Shown piece by piece: positions 1 to 6,381 of a DNA stretch of 37,152 nucleotides. The position numbers and the translations under genes were made by a program. The notes under the pieces are model-generated. The model saw only the letters and a program-made list of their open reading frames with translations, was not told the DNA's origin and made no database searches. Positions within the stretch are counted from its first letter, which is position 1; the number at the start of each line of letters is the position of its first letter. The stretch is taken from IMG/VR virus record IMGVR_UViG_3300042515_001017, positions 1 to 37,152 of that record; one strand, 5' to 3'. This stretch comes from a virus.

Positions 1-127
1 CCTTTGGCGTTCTCTCTGCTGCATTTGGTTGGTTCTTCCGTGTGGTTTGGGAAGCTCAGCAAGAGCTACAGCGCGACCTTAGAGATTTAGAAAAAGGTTT
101 GCCTCATGCCTATGTTCTAAAGCCAGA
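1..127. repeat. Terminal direct repeat, left copy (circular-contig overlap)
   Basis: These 127 bases are identical to the last 127 bases of the window (37026-37152). The repeat lies inside an open reading frame that runs uninterrupted across the join, so it is the overlap of a circular assembly rather than a duplicated genetic element. The length of 127 equals a common maximum assembly k-mer, which supports an assembly origin. It does not show whether the virion DNA is circularly permuted or has cohesive ends. Confidence 0.95.
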
Positions 128-206
128 CTATGAAAAAGACATCGGCGACATAAAAAGTATGCTTGGTAAGATCTTTGACAAGCTAGATCACAAGCAGGAC
201 AAGTGA
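1..206 (+). CDS. Membrane-anchored coiled-coil lysis-module protein (C-terminal part; begins at 36998)
   Basis: The gene starts at ATG 36998, inside the end of the glycosyltransferase gene, crosses the circular join and stops at TGA 204-206, giving 77 residues. Residues about 8-25 form one hydrophobic segment (NIAFGVLSAAFGWFF), followed by a charged, helical, probably coiled-coil tail rich in E, K, D and L. One N-terminal membrane segment plus a coiled coil resembles small accessory proteins beside holins (XhlA-like), but there is no diagnostic motif. The next gene starts in a TGATG overlap, so the two are probably translationally coupled. Lysis role is inferred from position; a spanin-like role is an alternative. 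Confidence 0.75.
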   Translation, partial: FGVLSAAFGWFFRVVWEAQQELQRDLRDLEKGLPHAYVLKPDYEKDIGDIKSMLGKIFDKLDHKQDK

Positions 207-616
207 TGGATGATAAAGCTCATGAGATTGCGCTTCTAAAAGCTCAGGCAAGAATTAAACTTGAAGAGCTAAAGGCGCAGGACTCTGCTAAAGAGGTTGC
301 TGGCAAAGCGATTGGCGAAGATGGGCTTTTATATATTTTCTTGATTGTTCTTGTAGGTGTCGGAGCATCAGTCTTTTTAGAAGGCGAAAAAATTGCTGCT
401 GTTATGGGTCTTCTTGGCGCTTCACTTACTGCACTTATTCAAATGCTGAATGGGATAGCAGGCACTGCCGCAAAGCAGGAAAAGCCTGAGTTTGAAGTTA
501 TCAAAGACCTTATCCATCGTTTAGACAAATTAGACCGTGTTGAGCCTATGCAAGTAGACGTTCAGGGTTCCAAAGTGACGGTTAAAAAAGGCTCGGATCA
601 AATCACAACATCATGA
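206..616 (+). CDS. Putative holin-like membrane protein
   Basis: 136 residues. The first 35 are charged and helical (Lys/Glu/Ala rich), followed by hydrophobic segments around residues 41-59 and 63-88, then a soluble tail of about 45 residues with a helix and a short beta-like end. ATG 206 overlaps the previous stop in TGATG; a GTG three bases upstream is a less likely start. The gene lies between two other membrane proteins and directly upstream of a 3-TM holin-like gene and the endolysin, so membrane lesion formation or its control is the natural guess. It could also be an antiholin. No family was recognised with certainty. Confidence 0.7.
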   Translation: MDDKAHEIALLKAQARIKLEELKAQDSAKEVAGKAIGEDGLLYIFLIVLVGVGASVFLEGEKIAAVMGLLGASLTALIQMLNGIAGTAAKQEKPEFEVIKDLIHRLDKLDRVEPMQVDVQGSKVTVKKGSDQITTS

Positions 617-1095
617 TGACCCTCCTTTCTTCTTTGCTTTCGTTCCTTGCTGGCGGTGTCCCGCGTTTGCTTGATATTTGGCAGGACTCCAAGGACAAGG
701 CTCACGAACTCCAGCTTGCACAGCTCCAGATGCAGCGTGAGCTAGAGATGGCAAAAGAGGGCTTTGCGGCTCAGCAAAGGGTTGAGGAGATCCGCACAGA
801 GCAAGTCCAGATACAAGCTCAAGCCGAGGAAATGAAAGCGCTCTATGCCCACGATATAGCCCTTGGTGAGGGTGTTTCGCAGTGGGTTAAGAACCTTCGC
901 GCTCTTGTTAGACCAGTGATTACTTATGGCATGTTTGCGCTACTGGTCTTTGTAGATGTTGCAGGTTTTTGGTACGCGTGGACAATGAACGTACCGTTTG
1001 ATCAAATGCTCAATCAGCTCTGGGATGATGAGACGCAGCAGATCTGGGCTGCAATCATTGCATTCCACTTTGGGAGCCGCGCATTTGCAAAGTAG
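613..1095 (+). CDS. Holin, GTA-type 3TM family (putative)
   Basis: 160 residues. A short amphipathic N-terminus (LLSSLLSFLAGGVPRLL) leads into a long charged helix rich in Q, E and K (about residues 25-85). Two C-terminal hydrophobic segments follow: the first near residues 99-123 (VITYGMFALLVFVDVAGFWY), the second near 143-158. This order matches the 'holin of 3TMs, for gene-transfer release' family (PF11351), which permeabilises the inner membrane so endolysin can reach murein. The start ATG overlaps the preceding stop (ATGA), and the end overlaps the probable TTG start of the endolysin, so all three are likely translated as a coupled unit. Confidence 0.78.
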   Translation: MMTLLSSLLSFLAGGVPRLLDIWQDSKDKAHELQLAQLQMQRELEMAKEGFAAQQRVEEIRTEQVQIQAQAEEMKALYAHDIALGEGVSQWVKNLRALVRPVITYGMFALLVFVDVAGFWYAWTMNVPFDQMLNQLWDDETQQIWAAIIAFHFGSRAFAK

Positions 1096-1558
1096 TACCC
1101 TCAGTATGCTCAAGCATCACGAGGGCGTAAGGCTTAGACCCTACCGATGCCCTGCAAGACTTTGGACGATAGGCGTAGGGCATGTTATCGACCCATCACA
1201 CATAAGGGTGAAGTTTGAAGAGAGACTCTCTTTACCGATCCCGAGCGGATGGGATCGTACGCTCACGATGGCAGAAGTCGATGAGATTCTTTACAAGGAT
1301 CTGCTGGCGTTTGAGGCTGGCGTACGCAGATTATGTTCTACTGGTCTTACTCCTAATCGCGCTGATGCACTCACCAGCTTTGGGTTTAATGTTGGATTAG
1401 GAAACTTACAGCGCTCGACTATCAGGATGCGACACAATCGAGGCGATTACGAGGGCGCGGCCGAAGCTTTTATGATGTGGACGAAAGCCGCAGGTAAAGA
1501 AATGCCTGGGTTAGTGAAAAGAAGGCGCGACGAGGCTAGACTTTATGCAAGCGGATGA
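1085..1558 (+). CDS. Endolysin, GH24 lysozyme (muramidase)
   Basis: 157 residues from TTG 1085. The protein carries the phage lysozyme active-site layout E-8aa-C-5aa-T: Glu13 in KHHEG, Cys22 where T4 lysozyme has Asp20, then Thr28 in WTIGVGH. The C-terminus has the usual R-R-R-E-A-R-L-Y ending. It should cleave the MurNAc-GlcNAc bond of murein. I chose TTG 1085 over ATG 1106 because GGGAG lies eight bases upstream and the resulting N-terminus (about 12 residues before the catalytic Glu) has the family length; ATG 1106 lacks a ribosome site and leaves only five residues before Glu. There is no N-terminal signal or SAR segment, so export depends on the holin. The 3' end overlaps the convergent minus-strand gene by 23 bases. 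Confidence 0.9.
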   Translation: MQSSTLSMLKHHEGVRLRPYRCPARLWTIGVGHVIDPSHIRVKFEERLSLPIPSGWDRTLTMAEVDEILYKDLLAFEAGVRRLCSTGLTPNRADALTSFGFNVGLGNLQRSTIRMRHNRGDYEGAAEAFMMWTKAAGKEMPGLVKRRRDEARLYASG

Positions 1559-1911
1559 GAGCGTTTTTAACCATGTCTCCAACGCTCTCACCGTGATGTT
1601 TTGCGATCTGCTCGATTAGCGGTAGCCGCCGAGTCTTAGGCTTCGATAAAAGCCAGTGAGCCCAATCCTCGATGACCAGCGGCATAACTTTTTCATAAGC
1701 TGCCGAAATTTCCTGTCGATCACTGCTCTTGACTTCCTTGATGATCGAAAGCCAGTTCTCCGAGGCTCCAGGCTCGAAATGCTTTATGTTTTTCGATGGT
1801 GTCCTCGCACTCTGTTGAGGGCGGCTTCCAGCCGTACTGTCGCCAGATTTCCTCGACGGGTTTGAATGTGCGCGGGGTTCTTTGCTCGGCAATTAACTCT
1901 CTCCAACTCAT
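1536..1911 (-). CDS. Conserved phage protein, apparently split by a frameshift
   Basis: Two overlapping minus-strand frames look like halves of one protein. The start half (ATG 1911, ATGA-coupled to the exonuclease gene) reads MSWRELIAEQRTPRTF and stays protein-like to TECEDTIEK. The end half is in another frame and is protein-like from KHFEPGASENWL to the stop at 1536. The change falls at a run of five A (plus-strand T run 1789-1793). Removing one A joins the frames as DTIENIKHFEPGAS and yields about 124 residues. A sequencing or assembly indel, a real mutation or recoding could explain it. Function unknown; last gene of the recombination operon. Confidence 0.6.
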
Positions 1912-2498
1912 CCTAATTTCCTTTGCATTGTGTCAACTTCCTGTAAAAAAGTCATTACGTCTTTTTCTAGATCTTCAATGTCTTTGCGCTCTGGTTGAAA
2001 CCGCACAATAAACAACTGAAGATGCTCGGGCAACCGTGGATCAAACGATACAAAATCAACCCACTCTCTACCGGTACAGGCAAGCTGAGCAAGCATCTGG
2101 TGTTTGTGCTCGGAAGGTGGTTCGCCCTTCATCATCCAGCCTAAATGCGTGGAGGTTTTCGGACATTTGATTTCGAGTAAACCATCCGTCCAGACCAGAC
2201 CATCAGGCGACGCTGCAAACGACTTAATCGTCGGATGATTGACAATAGCAACCTGCTCGACCCAGATGCCCGTTTTAATCTCGTATGCGGCTCTTGCAAG
2301 CGGTTCATTTGCAGTTCCCCATTCCATATAAGCATTTGTATAAGACTCGATTGGTGAGCCTGTAAGGCGCTCTGTAATGATGTCGGCTATGTAGTCGGCT
2401 CGCGCAGCCGTACCTTTCTTTGCTCTAGCGGCGGAGACACGGGAAGCTGTCACCTTCCCGAGCCGAGCAAGTTTCCATTCCTCGGTTCCCTGCTCCAT
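1908..2498 (-). CDS. YqaJ-type viral recombinase / lambda-exonuclease-like nuclease
   Basis: 196 residues. The protein begins with the family's QGTEEWKLARLGKVTAS motif (substrate DNA binding), then GTANEPLARAAYE with acidic Glu65, then the PD-(D/E)XK core SPDG...LLEIKCP (Asp99, Glu109, Lys111). This is the YqaJ / alkaline-exonuclease group (PF09588), which resects double-stranded ends 5' to 3' to load an annealing protein. Its start overlaps the SSB stop (TGATG), and the ERF annealing protein is encoded upstream in the same operon, so the genome has a full two-component annealing recombination system plus SSB. All expected catalytic residues are present. Confidence 0.93.
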   Translation of the reverse strand: MEQGTEEWKLARLGKVTASRVSAARAKKGTAARADYIADIITERLTGSPIESYTNAYMEWGTANEPLARAAYEIKTGIWVEQVAIVNHPTIKSFAASPDGLVWTDGLLEIKCPKTSTHLGWMMKGEPPSEHKHQMLAQLACTGREWVDFVSFDPRLPEHLQLFIVRFQPERKDIEDLEKDVMTFLQEVDTMQRKLG

Positions 2499-2869
2499 CA
2501 GAACGGTACCTCTTCATCGTTATCTATTTCTGCTTTAGGTCTGCCGCTTAACATCTGCATTTGATCAGCAACGATCTCGGTGGTGTACTTATCGTTACCG
2601 TTTTTGTCTGTCCACTTTCGTGTTTCGATACGACCTTCGACGTAAACCTGGGAGCCCTTCTTAACGTACTTATCGACAATCTCGCCTAGCTTTCCCCAGA
2701 AAACAATGCGATGCCATTCTGTTTTTTCCTGGCGGCTACCGTCTTGCTGCTTCCAGGAATGTTTGGTTGCTAGCGTCAAGGTACAAACAGCAACCCCCGC
2801 ATCCGTGTATTTGATCTCTGGATCTTTTCCTGCGTTACCAATGATGATCGCTTTATTCACTGAACCCAT
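2498..2869 (-). CDS. ssb: Single-stranded DNA-binding protein
   Basis: 123 residues with an OB-fold of the bacterial SSB family: VNKAIIIGNAGKDPEI at the start, then TEWHRIVFWGKLGEIVDKYVKKGSQVYVEGR, then a short linker and the acidic tip DNDEEVPF that recruits partner enzymes. The protein coats single strands made during replication and resection. AGAGG lies just upstream of ATG 2869. It is shorter than host SSBs (about 170-180) because the linker is reduced, as is usual in phages. It sits between the YbcO-like nuclease and the exonuclease genes with overlapping ends. Confidence 0.95.
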   Translation of the reverse strand: MGSVNKAIIIGNAGKDPEIKYTDAGVAVCTLTLATKHSWKQQDGSRQEKTEWHRIVFWGKLGEIVDKYVKKGSQVYVEGRIETRKWTDKNGNDKYTTEIVADQMQMLSGRPKAEIDNDEEVPF

Positions 2870-3144
2870 AACTTGCCTCTTTCAAATAAAAAACCGATTG
2901 TTTTGCGGTGGGCTTCTTCCCACATCGCTTCTTTTTCCTGCTTATTCATACGGTGCCCTTGGTCTATAGCCATGTGACACCGATAACACAAGGCGGCTAT
3001 CCTGTAGTCATGAGCCTTTATCCCTTTACCTTTCCCGTCGCGTAACTGGTTGCTGTGCGCGGCAACCACGGTGCCATCCTCCGCTCCGCACAACACGCAC
3101 TCAAACTCACGAACGGTTTCCAATAGTTTCTGGTTTCTAAACAA
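2857..3144 (-). CDS. YbcO-like (DUF1364) putative nuclease
   Basis: 95 residues. The signature is Cys16-x2-Cys19, then GTVVAAHSNQLRDGKGKG with His30, then ALCYRCHMAIDQG with Cys53, Cys56, His57 and Asp61. This matches the DUF1364 / YbcO family (PF07102) of small zinc-binding HNH-like nucleases found beside ninB or rus genes in lambdoid phages, where they are thought to process recombination intermediates. The start is a TTG at 3144 with GGAG seven bases upstream, overlapping the end of the previous gene; no in-frame ATG precedes the first Cys. Its 3' end overlaps the SSB start. Confidence 0.85.
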   Translation of the reverse strand: MFRNQKLLETVREFECVLCGAEDGTVVAAHSNQLRDGKGKGIKAHDYRIAALCYRCHMAIDQGHRMNKQEKEAMWEEAHRKTIGFLFERGKLWVQ

Positions 3145-3451
3145 GTTTCATCTCCGCTCTGTTAGATGCTTCCTGAGACCTCCAGACCTCGATGTGAGCC
3201 TGGGCTGAGATCATCTTCCATCTTAGAGCTTCTTCTTGCTCTACGGCTTTTTTAAGCTCTTTTAGAAGCTCTTGGTAATCCTCATGCGCGTAAGCATCAC
3301 GCTCTTGAGCTGCGACCGAACCTTCCATGTCTTGCATCAACAGAGCCTTTTTTACCTTGCGGAATTCTTCAAGATAAACCCGCTCTGCCTTTGCTTTTGC
3401 AATCAGCTCGGAATGTTTATAAATGAACTCAACTGCTTTATTCGGAGTCAT
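3137..3451 (-). CDS. Hypothetical coiled-coil phage protein
   Basis: 104 residues, almost entirely predicted helix and highly charged (repeated E/K/A/L, for example RVYLEEFRKVKKALL and ELLKELKKAVEQEEAL). It contains a conserved-looking pair W-R-S-Q-E-A-S-N-R-A-E at the C-terminus. No catalytic motif, zinc ligands or membrane segment are visible. It overlaps both neighbours inside the recombination operon, between the ERF and YbcO-like genes, so it may be an accessory DNA-metabolism protein. That is positional inference only. Confidence 0.8.
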   Translation of the reverse strand: MTPNKAVEFIYKHSELIAKAKAERVYLEEFRKVKKALLMQDMEGSVAAQERDAYAHEDYQELLKELKKAVEQEEALRWKMISAQAHIEVWRSQEASNRAEMKLV

Positions 3452-3665
3452 ATTTGTTTTTTCTTTTTAGCATTTCTTCAGCTACCAAATAAGCTTTTTT
3501 TGCTGCATCCGAATAAATTACATCTGTGTCATCATCATCACAAAAACCACCTCCGTTGTACAAATCAACGGAATTTTTGTACGTTGCTATAAGCGCTTGA
3601 CCAGCAAAGTAATCGCGTAAAGTGATGCCGCTTGGCAACGTCAAGCCTTTTGTGTTTTTTTTCAT
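3438..3665 (-). CDS. Hypothetical small phage protein
   Basis: 75 residues. The N-terminal half reads LPSGITLRDYFAGQALIA, a phrase that recurs in small phage proteins of unknown role. The middle is acidic (CDDDDTD), and the C-terminus is helical and basic (AAKKAYLVAEEMLKRKNK). The start ATG overlaps the ERF stop (ATGA), so expression is coupled to the annealing protein. No function can be given. Confidence 0.78.
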   Translation of the reverse strand: MKKNTKGLTLPSGITLRDYFAGQALIATYKNSVDLYNGGGFCDDDDTDVIYSDAAKKAYLVAEEMLKRKNKYDSE

Positions 3666-4264
3666 TGTCCTATTCCTAATGCTGTTTTACGTTGATCTTT
3701 AACCTTGATGATCTGTTTCTGAAGGTTAGGATAATCCTTGTATTCGTTGTAATACTTCTCATACACATCTTTTAAGGTCTCTTTGCTAGCTGCCGCGATT
3801 AGCATTAGTTTTTCTGTGAACTCTGGAGTTTCTGCTTTGACTTCATGTGTGGTTGCGTCGGCATCGTTATCGCCTTCAGTTGGTATGCAGAACGCTTGGA
3901 AAGCTGCGTACTTGTAAGCTGCCGACATAGCTTTGTTAGTAGCCTTATCGCCAGAGTCCATAGCTTCACCAAACGTCTTAACCGTGTGCTTGGTTCCGTC
4001 ATGCGAAGAGACAAAATCAAACTCAGCCTCAACCACAACATAAAACAGCGAAGATCCGCTTTTGCCCATGCGCTCAGACACTTCCCGGCGCATAACCCGA
4101 GGCAAAATTACAAGACCGTGTTTGCTGATGATCGGAGCTAGTGCGTTGTAAACATCATCAATGCCACGAAAGTTGTAAGACTGCTGATCATTCTTGCGGT
4201 CTTTAGAGATTCCATGCTGGCAAAGATCGGCCGATACTTTTGCGATTAAGTTGTAGACGTTCAT
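3662..4264 (-). CDS. erf: ERF-family single-strand annealing protein
   Basis: 200 residues from ATG 4264, which has a GAGGT ribosome site four to five bases upstream. The frame is open further upstream to 4390, but those codons overlap a better small ORF and lack ERF similarity. The N-terminal two thirds match the ERF family (PF04404): NFRGIDDVYNALAPIISKHGLVILP, then FGEAMDSGDKATNKAMSAAYKYAAFQAFCIPTEGDNDAD. ERF proteins form rings that anneal complementary single strands after exonuclease resection. The C-terminus is a variable helical extension. With the YqaJ-type nuclease and SSB downstream this makes a complete recombination cassette. Confidence 0.92.
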   Translation of the reverse strand: MNVYNLIAKVSADLCQHGISKDRKNDQQSYNFRGIDDVYNALAPIISKHGLVILPRVMRREVSERMGKSGSSLFYVVVEAEFDFVSSHDGTKHTVKTFGEAMDSGDKATNKAMSAAYKYAAFQAFCIPTEGDNDADATTHEVKAETPEFTEKLMLIAAASKETLKDVYEKYYNEYKDYPNLQKQIIKVKDQRKTALGIGQ

Positions 4265-4266
4265 TT

Positions 4267-4344
4267 TTACCTCACGAACAGAAACATCAGGAGACCGTAA
4301 AACATCCCTAACGCTACGAAAGCCATCCATTCTATTTTCCTCAT
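4267..4344 (-). CDS. Candidate 25-residue single-span membrane peptide
   Basis: ATG 4344 is preceded by AGGA at a seven-base spacing. The 25-codon frame starts MRKIEW and continues as one hydrophobic stretch (MAFVALGMFYGLLMFLFVR), stopping two bases before the ERF start codon, so its last codons form the ERF ribosome site. A positive N-terminus followed by about 18 hydrophobic residues fits a small inner-membrane peptide. Tight packing between the upstream gene and ERF, plus its own ribosome site, argue that it is translated. Alternatively it may only be a leader that tunes ERF translation. The longer ERF frame overlaps it in a different reading frame. Confidence 0.5.
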   Translation of the reverse strand: MRKIEWMAFVALGMFYGLLMFLFVR

Positions 4345-4351
4345 GATTATT

Positions 4352-4379
4352 TCCTGTAAGGGGGCCAAAGCCCCGGTGA
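4352..4379. other. Short GC hairpin between minus-strand genes
   Basis: GGGGC-CAAA-GCCCC forms a five-base-pair stem with a four-base loop just after the stop of the first minus-strand gene. On the minus strand it is followed by CTTACAGGAAATAATC rather than a T-run, so it is not a classical terminator. It may be a partial attenuator or mRNA-stability hairpin ahead of the small membrane peptide and ERF genes. Confidence 0.4.
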
Positions 4380-4655
4380 TTAAATTTCAATCCAAGCTAG
4401 TGTGCTTTTTGCTTTTTCTATTGCTTCATTCCAGTTGGCTACCCAAGTAAAAGAAAAAGTATCAATGTCCTTGGCTTTAGGCTGTCCTGCATACCCTCTC
4501 GCAAAACAAAACGAATTTTTATCCCTAGTGATTTTCATCCAGTTGCTCTGGCTGCGAACATATCTGACGTTGCGCTGAAGTTTGCACTTTGTAATAACCA
4601 TTGCATCCATTGCCACTTGGCGACGTACTTCAAGTTCTTCGTGTGCTGTTGTCAT
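4380..4655 (-). CDS. Hypothetical protein, first gene of recombination operon
   Basis: 91 residues. The N-terminal 25 are helical, then a mixed segment (RYVRSQSNWMKITRDKNSFCFARGYAG) and a C-terminal part (FSFTWVANWNEAIEKAKSTLAWIEI) suggest a small alpha/beta fold. I do not recognise the family. As the first gene after the divergent intergenic region it would be transcribed immediately after infection. GGAGAAACAC just upstream of ATG 4655 is the ribosome site. Confidence 0.75.
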   Translation of the reverse strand: MTTAHEELEVRRQVAMDAMVITKCKLQRNVRYVRSQSNWMKITRDKNSFCFARGYAGQPKAKDIDTFSFTWVANWNEAIEKAKSTLAWIEI

Positions 4656-4745
4656 GTGTTTCTCCGTTATTTATTGCGTGAAAGTGATGTTATACATGTC
4701 CCTAAATAAGTCATTAGCCAGCAGACAAAAGGCAGAGACAAGCAG
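4656..4745. promoter_or_regulatory. Divergent early intergenic region (probable back-to-back promoters)
   Basis: Ninety bases separate the divergent starts at 4655 (minus) and 4746 (plus), the only head-to-head junction between the two large early gene blocks, so both promoters must lie here or inside the flanking genes. On the minus strand TGTATAAC resembles an extended -10 element but I find no good -35 at 16-18 bases. On the plus strand TTATAC is a weak -10 candidate. Because neither match is convincing, a phage-specific or activator-dependent promoter is possible. Confidence 0.4.
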
Positions 4746-5060
4746 ATGAGCGGTAAATCACCGACGCAACGGTCACTGGAAAAGCTACGGTCTGAAGGCT
4801 ATCTTTGCCAGATTGTTGAGCGCTGGAACCCTCACGCCAGGATCAGGCAAGATCTATTTGGCATAGGCGACATACTGGCGATCAGGGAAGGTGAGACGCT
4901 CTTAGTACAGACCACAAGCCGAGGTAATGTTGCTGCAAGGGTGACAAAGATCCAAGAGTCAGAGCATCTGTCTGCGATCTTGGCCGCAGGGTGGAAGATC
5001 ACCGTTCACGGATGGGGAAAGCTAAAAGCAGGATGGACTTGCAAGATTGTGGATTTCTGA
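4746..5060 (+). CDS. Putative PD-(D/E)XK-fold nuclease-like protein (degenerate core)
   Basis: 104 residues. After a helical N-terminus (SLEKLRSEGYLCQIVERWN), the segment RQDLFGIGDILAIREGETLLVQTTSRGNVAARVTKI has the spacing of a PD-(D/E)XK core: Asp in GIGD, then a hydrophobic strand ending V-Q-T-T where active enzymes have E-x-K, then a conserved N-x-A-x-R helix. A 'DLFG..D..A......L.VQ.TS..N.AAR..KI' family is widespread in phages and uncharacterised. The Gln/Thr replacement means that cutting activity cannot be assumed; DNA binding alone is possible. It is the first gene of the plus-strand early operon. Confidence 0.7.
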   Translation: MSGKSPTQRSLEKLRSEGYLCQIVERWNPHARIRQDLFGIGDILAIREGETLLVQTTSRGNVAARVTKIQESEHLSAILAAGWKITVHGWGKLKAGWTCKIVDF

Positions 5061-5080
5061 ATACGATTGTTGAGTAGTAC

Positions 5081-5165
5081 GCAAAGGCTAGGGTAGCTCC
5101 CGAAAAGCGGTCTCATCACCCGCCTGCCCTTTGCACCATCAGTGATGACAACCTTTGATGAGAGG
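5081..5165 (+). promoter_or_regulatory. Structured leader upstream of HNH gene
   Basis: GCAAAGG (5081-5087) pairs with CCTTTGC (5128-5134), and inside it GGGT (5091-5094) pairs with ACCC (5118-5121). TCTCATCA (5111-5118) is perfectly complementary to TGATGAGA (5156-5163), which covers most of the GAGAGG ribosome site of the following HNH gene. CATCAGTGATG at 5137-5147 is an 11-base palindrome. Two partly exclusive folds, one hiding the ribosome site, suggest translational control. I recognise no known riboswitch or ribozyme core. Confidence 0.45.
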
Positions 5166-5170
5166 TGATT

Positions 5171-5611
5171 ATGGCGAAGTCTTATCGCAGCCAATATCTC
5201 GATCCGAGATGGCAAAAAAAACGTCTTGAAGTTTTCCAGGCTAATGATTTTTTATGCAGCGTCTGTAAGAGCGGTGAGAAAACATTGCACGTTCATCACA
5301 AGCAATACATATCTAACCGCGATGTATGGGATTACGAAAATGAGCAGCTAGCTTGCCTGTGCGAGACCTGCCATAAAGTTTTCCACGACAGCAGTGACTT
5401 ATTAAACGAAATTATCTCAAGGCTTCCTGACGAGCCAGCATTTAGAAATGAAACGGCTTTTTTGATTGCTGGCTTCCAGGCCGTAAGCGTTTGTTTACCC
5501 GAAGACAATCCAAACGCAAAACTTGTATACGAGCTAGGTAAAAGCGCAAGACAATTCTTTTATGCGGCTTGGAATTTTTATCTGAATAAAGAAGAAGGGA
5601 AAGCTAAATGA
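5171..5611 (+). CDS. HNH endonuclease
   Basis: 146 residues from ATG 5171 (GAGAGG five bases upstream; a GTG at 5165 is in frame but lies in that site). The HNH core lies at the N-terminus: Cys29-x2-Cys32, LHVHHKQY with His42-His43, a central D-x-W-D-Y-E-N segment, then CLCETCHKVFH with Cys64, Cys67 and His68. It would nick or cut double-stranded DNA with a metal ion, the four cysteines binding structural zinc. The C-terminal 70 residues are helical and unassigned. It has no intron-like flanks and overlaps the replication gene by ATGA. Homing or replication-linked cutting are both possible. Confidence 0.9.
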   Translation: MAKSYRSQYLDPRWQKKRLEVFQANDFLCSVCKSGEKTLHVHHKQYISNRDVWDYENEQLACLCETCHKVFHDSSDLLNEIISRLPDEPAFRNETAFLIAGFQAVSVCLPEDNPNAKLVYELGKSARQFFYAAWNFYLNKEEGKAK

Positions 5612-6381
5612 AAAGGCCTTCCTTTCAGTTTTATCCGGCAGATTGGCTAAGAGATACAGGCCTTAGATCTTGTTCTACCGGAGCCCGAGGGCTTTGGATT
5701 GACATGATTTGCTTCATGCACGAAGGTAAACCTTATGGTCACCTTAAGGTTGGCGATAAGGTTATCCTTCCCGATAACCTTGCCCGTATGGTTGGTGAGA
5801 CCATTGAGGTTGTTAACGCTTGGCTTAACGAATTAAAGGTTGCTGGCGTTTATGACGTTGCCGAAGATGGTTCTATATGCTCACGGCGCATGATTCGTGA
5901 TGAAAATCTTAGAGAAATCAGGGCTTTAGGCGGAAAGAAGGGTGGTAATCCAGCTCTTGTTTCTAAGGGCAAGGTTAACCTTGAGGATAACCATGAGGTT
6001 ATAAAAGAGGTTAAACAAAAACCAACCCCTTCATCTTCTTCTTCATCTTCATCTTCTAATAAGATTAAAAACATTATTGTCGAGAAGCCAGAAGGTGTTT
6101 CCGATGTTCTCTGGAGGTCTTACAAAGAGCTGCGAAAACAGAAAAGGGCTCCGCTTACAACCGCAGCATTTGAAGGCTTAAAAAGAGAGGCTAAGTCGGC
6201 CGGCATGACTATTGCTGAGGTCTTTCAGATTTCATGCGAAAGGGGATGGGCCGGATTTAAGGCTGAGTGGATAACTGACGACATAAGAAAAGACAATCAC
6301 TACAAGAATGCTATTGATGTCATCTTTGGCAATAAGCGAGAGATCGACATTACACCCCACCAAGATCTGCTGGAGGGCTAA
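5608..6381 (+). CDS. Putative replication initiator / DUF1376-like protein
   Basis: 257 residues. The N-terminus KRPSFQFYPADWLRDTGLRSCS then GARGLWIDMICFMHEG is typical of DUF1376-like, DnaD/lambda-O-like phage replication proteins: a winged-helix DNA-binding domain over about residues 1-110. A basic linker GGKKGGNP leads to a run of nine serines (about 143-151, from a TCT/TCA microsatellite at 6030-6058). The C-terminal domain carries ERGWAGFKAEWI, the usual end motif of these proteins. The following gene resembles a helicase loader, so the pair would act like lambda O and P. ATG overlaps the HNH stop. Confidence 0.78.
   Translation: MKRPSFQFYPADWLRDTGLRSCSTGARGLWIDMICFMHEGKPYGHLKVGDKVILPDNLARMVGETIEVVNAWLNELKVAGVYDVAEDGSICSRRMIRDENLREIRALGGKKGGNPALVSKGKVNLEDNHEVIKEVKQKPTPSSSSSSSSSNKIKNIIVEKPEGVSDVLWRSYKELRKQKRAPLTTAAFEGLKREAKSAGMTIAEVFQISCERGWAGFKAEWITDDIRKDNHYKNAIDVIFGNKREIDITPHQDLLEG
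6030..6058 (+). repeat. TCT/TCA trinucleotide microsatellite coding for poly-serine
   Basis: A run of TCT, TCA and TTC phases encodes nine consecutive serines in the linker of the replication protein. Slippage here would change linker length by whole codons without breaking the frame. Confidence 0.85.

Noticed and set aside
5171-5611. HNH gene as part of a group I intron
   Set aside because: The flanking genes are intact and overlap normally, and no intron core is evident in the leader.
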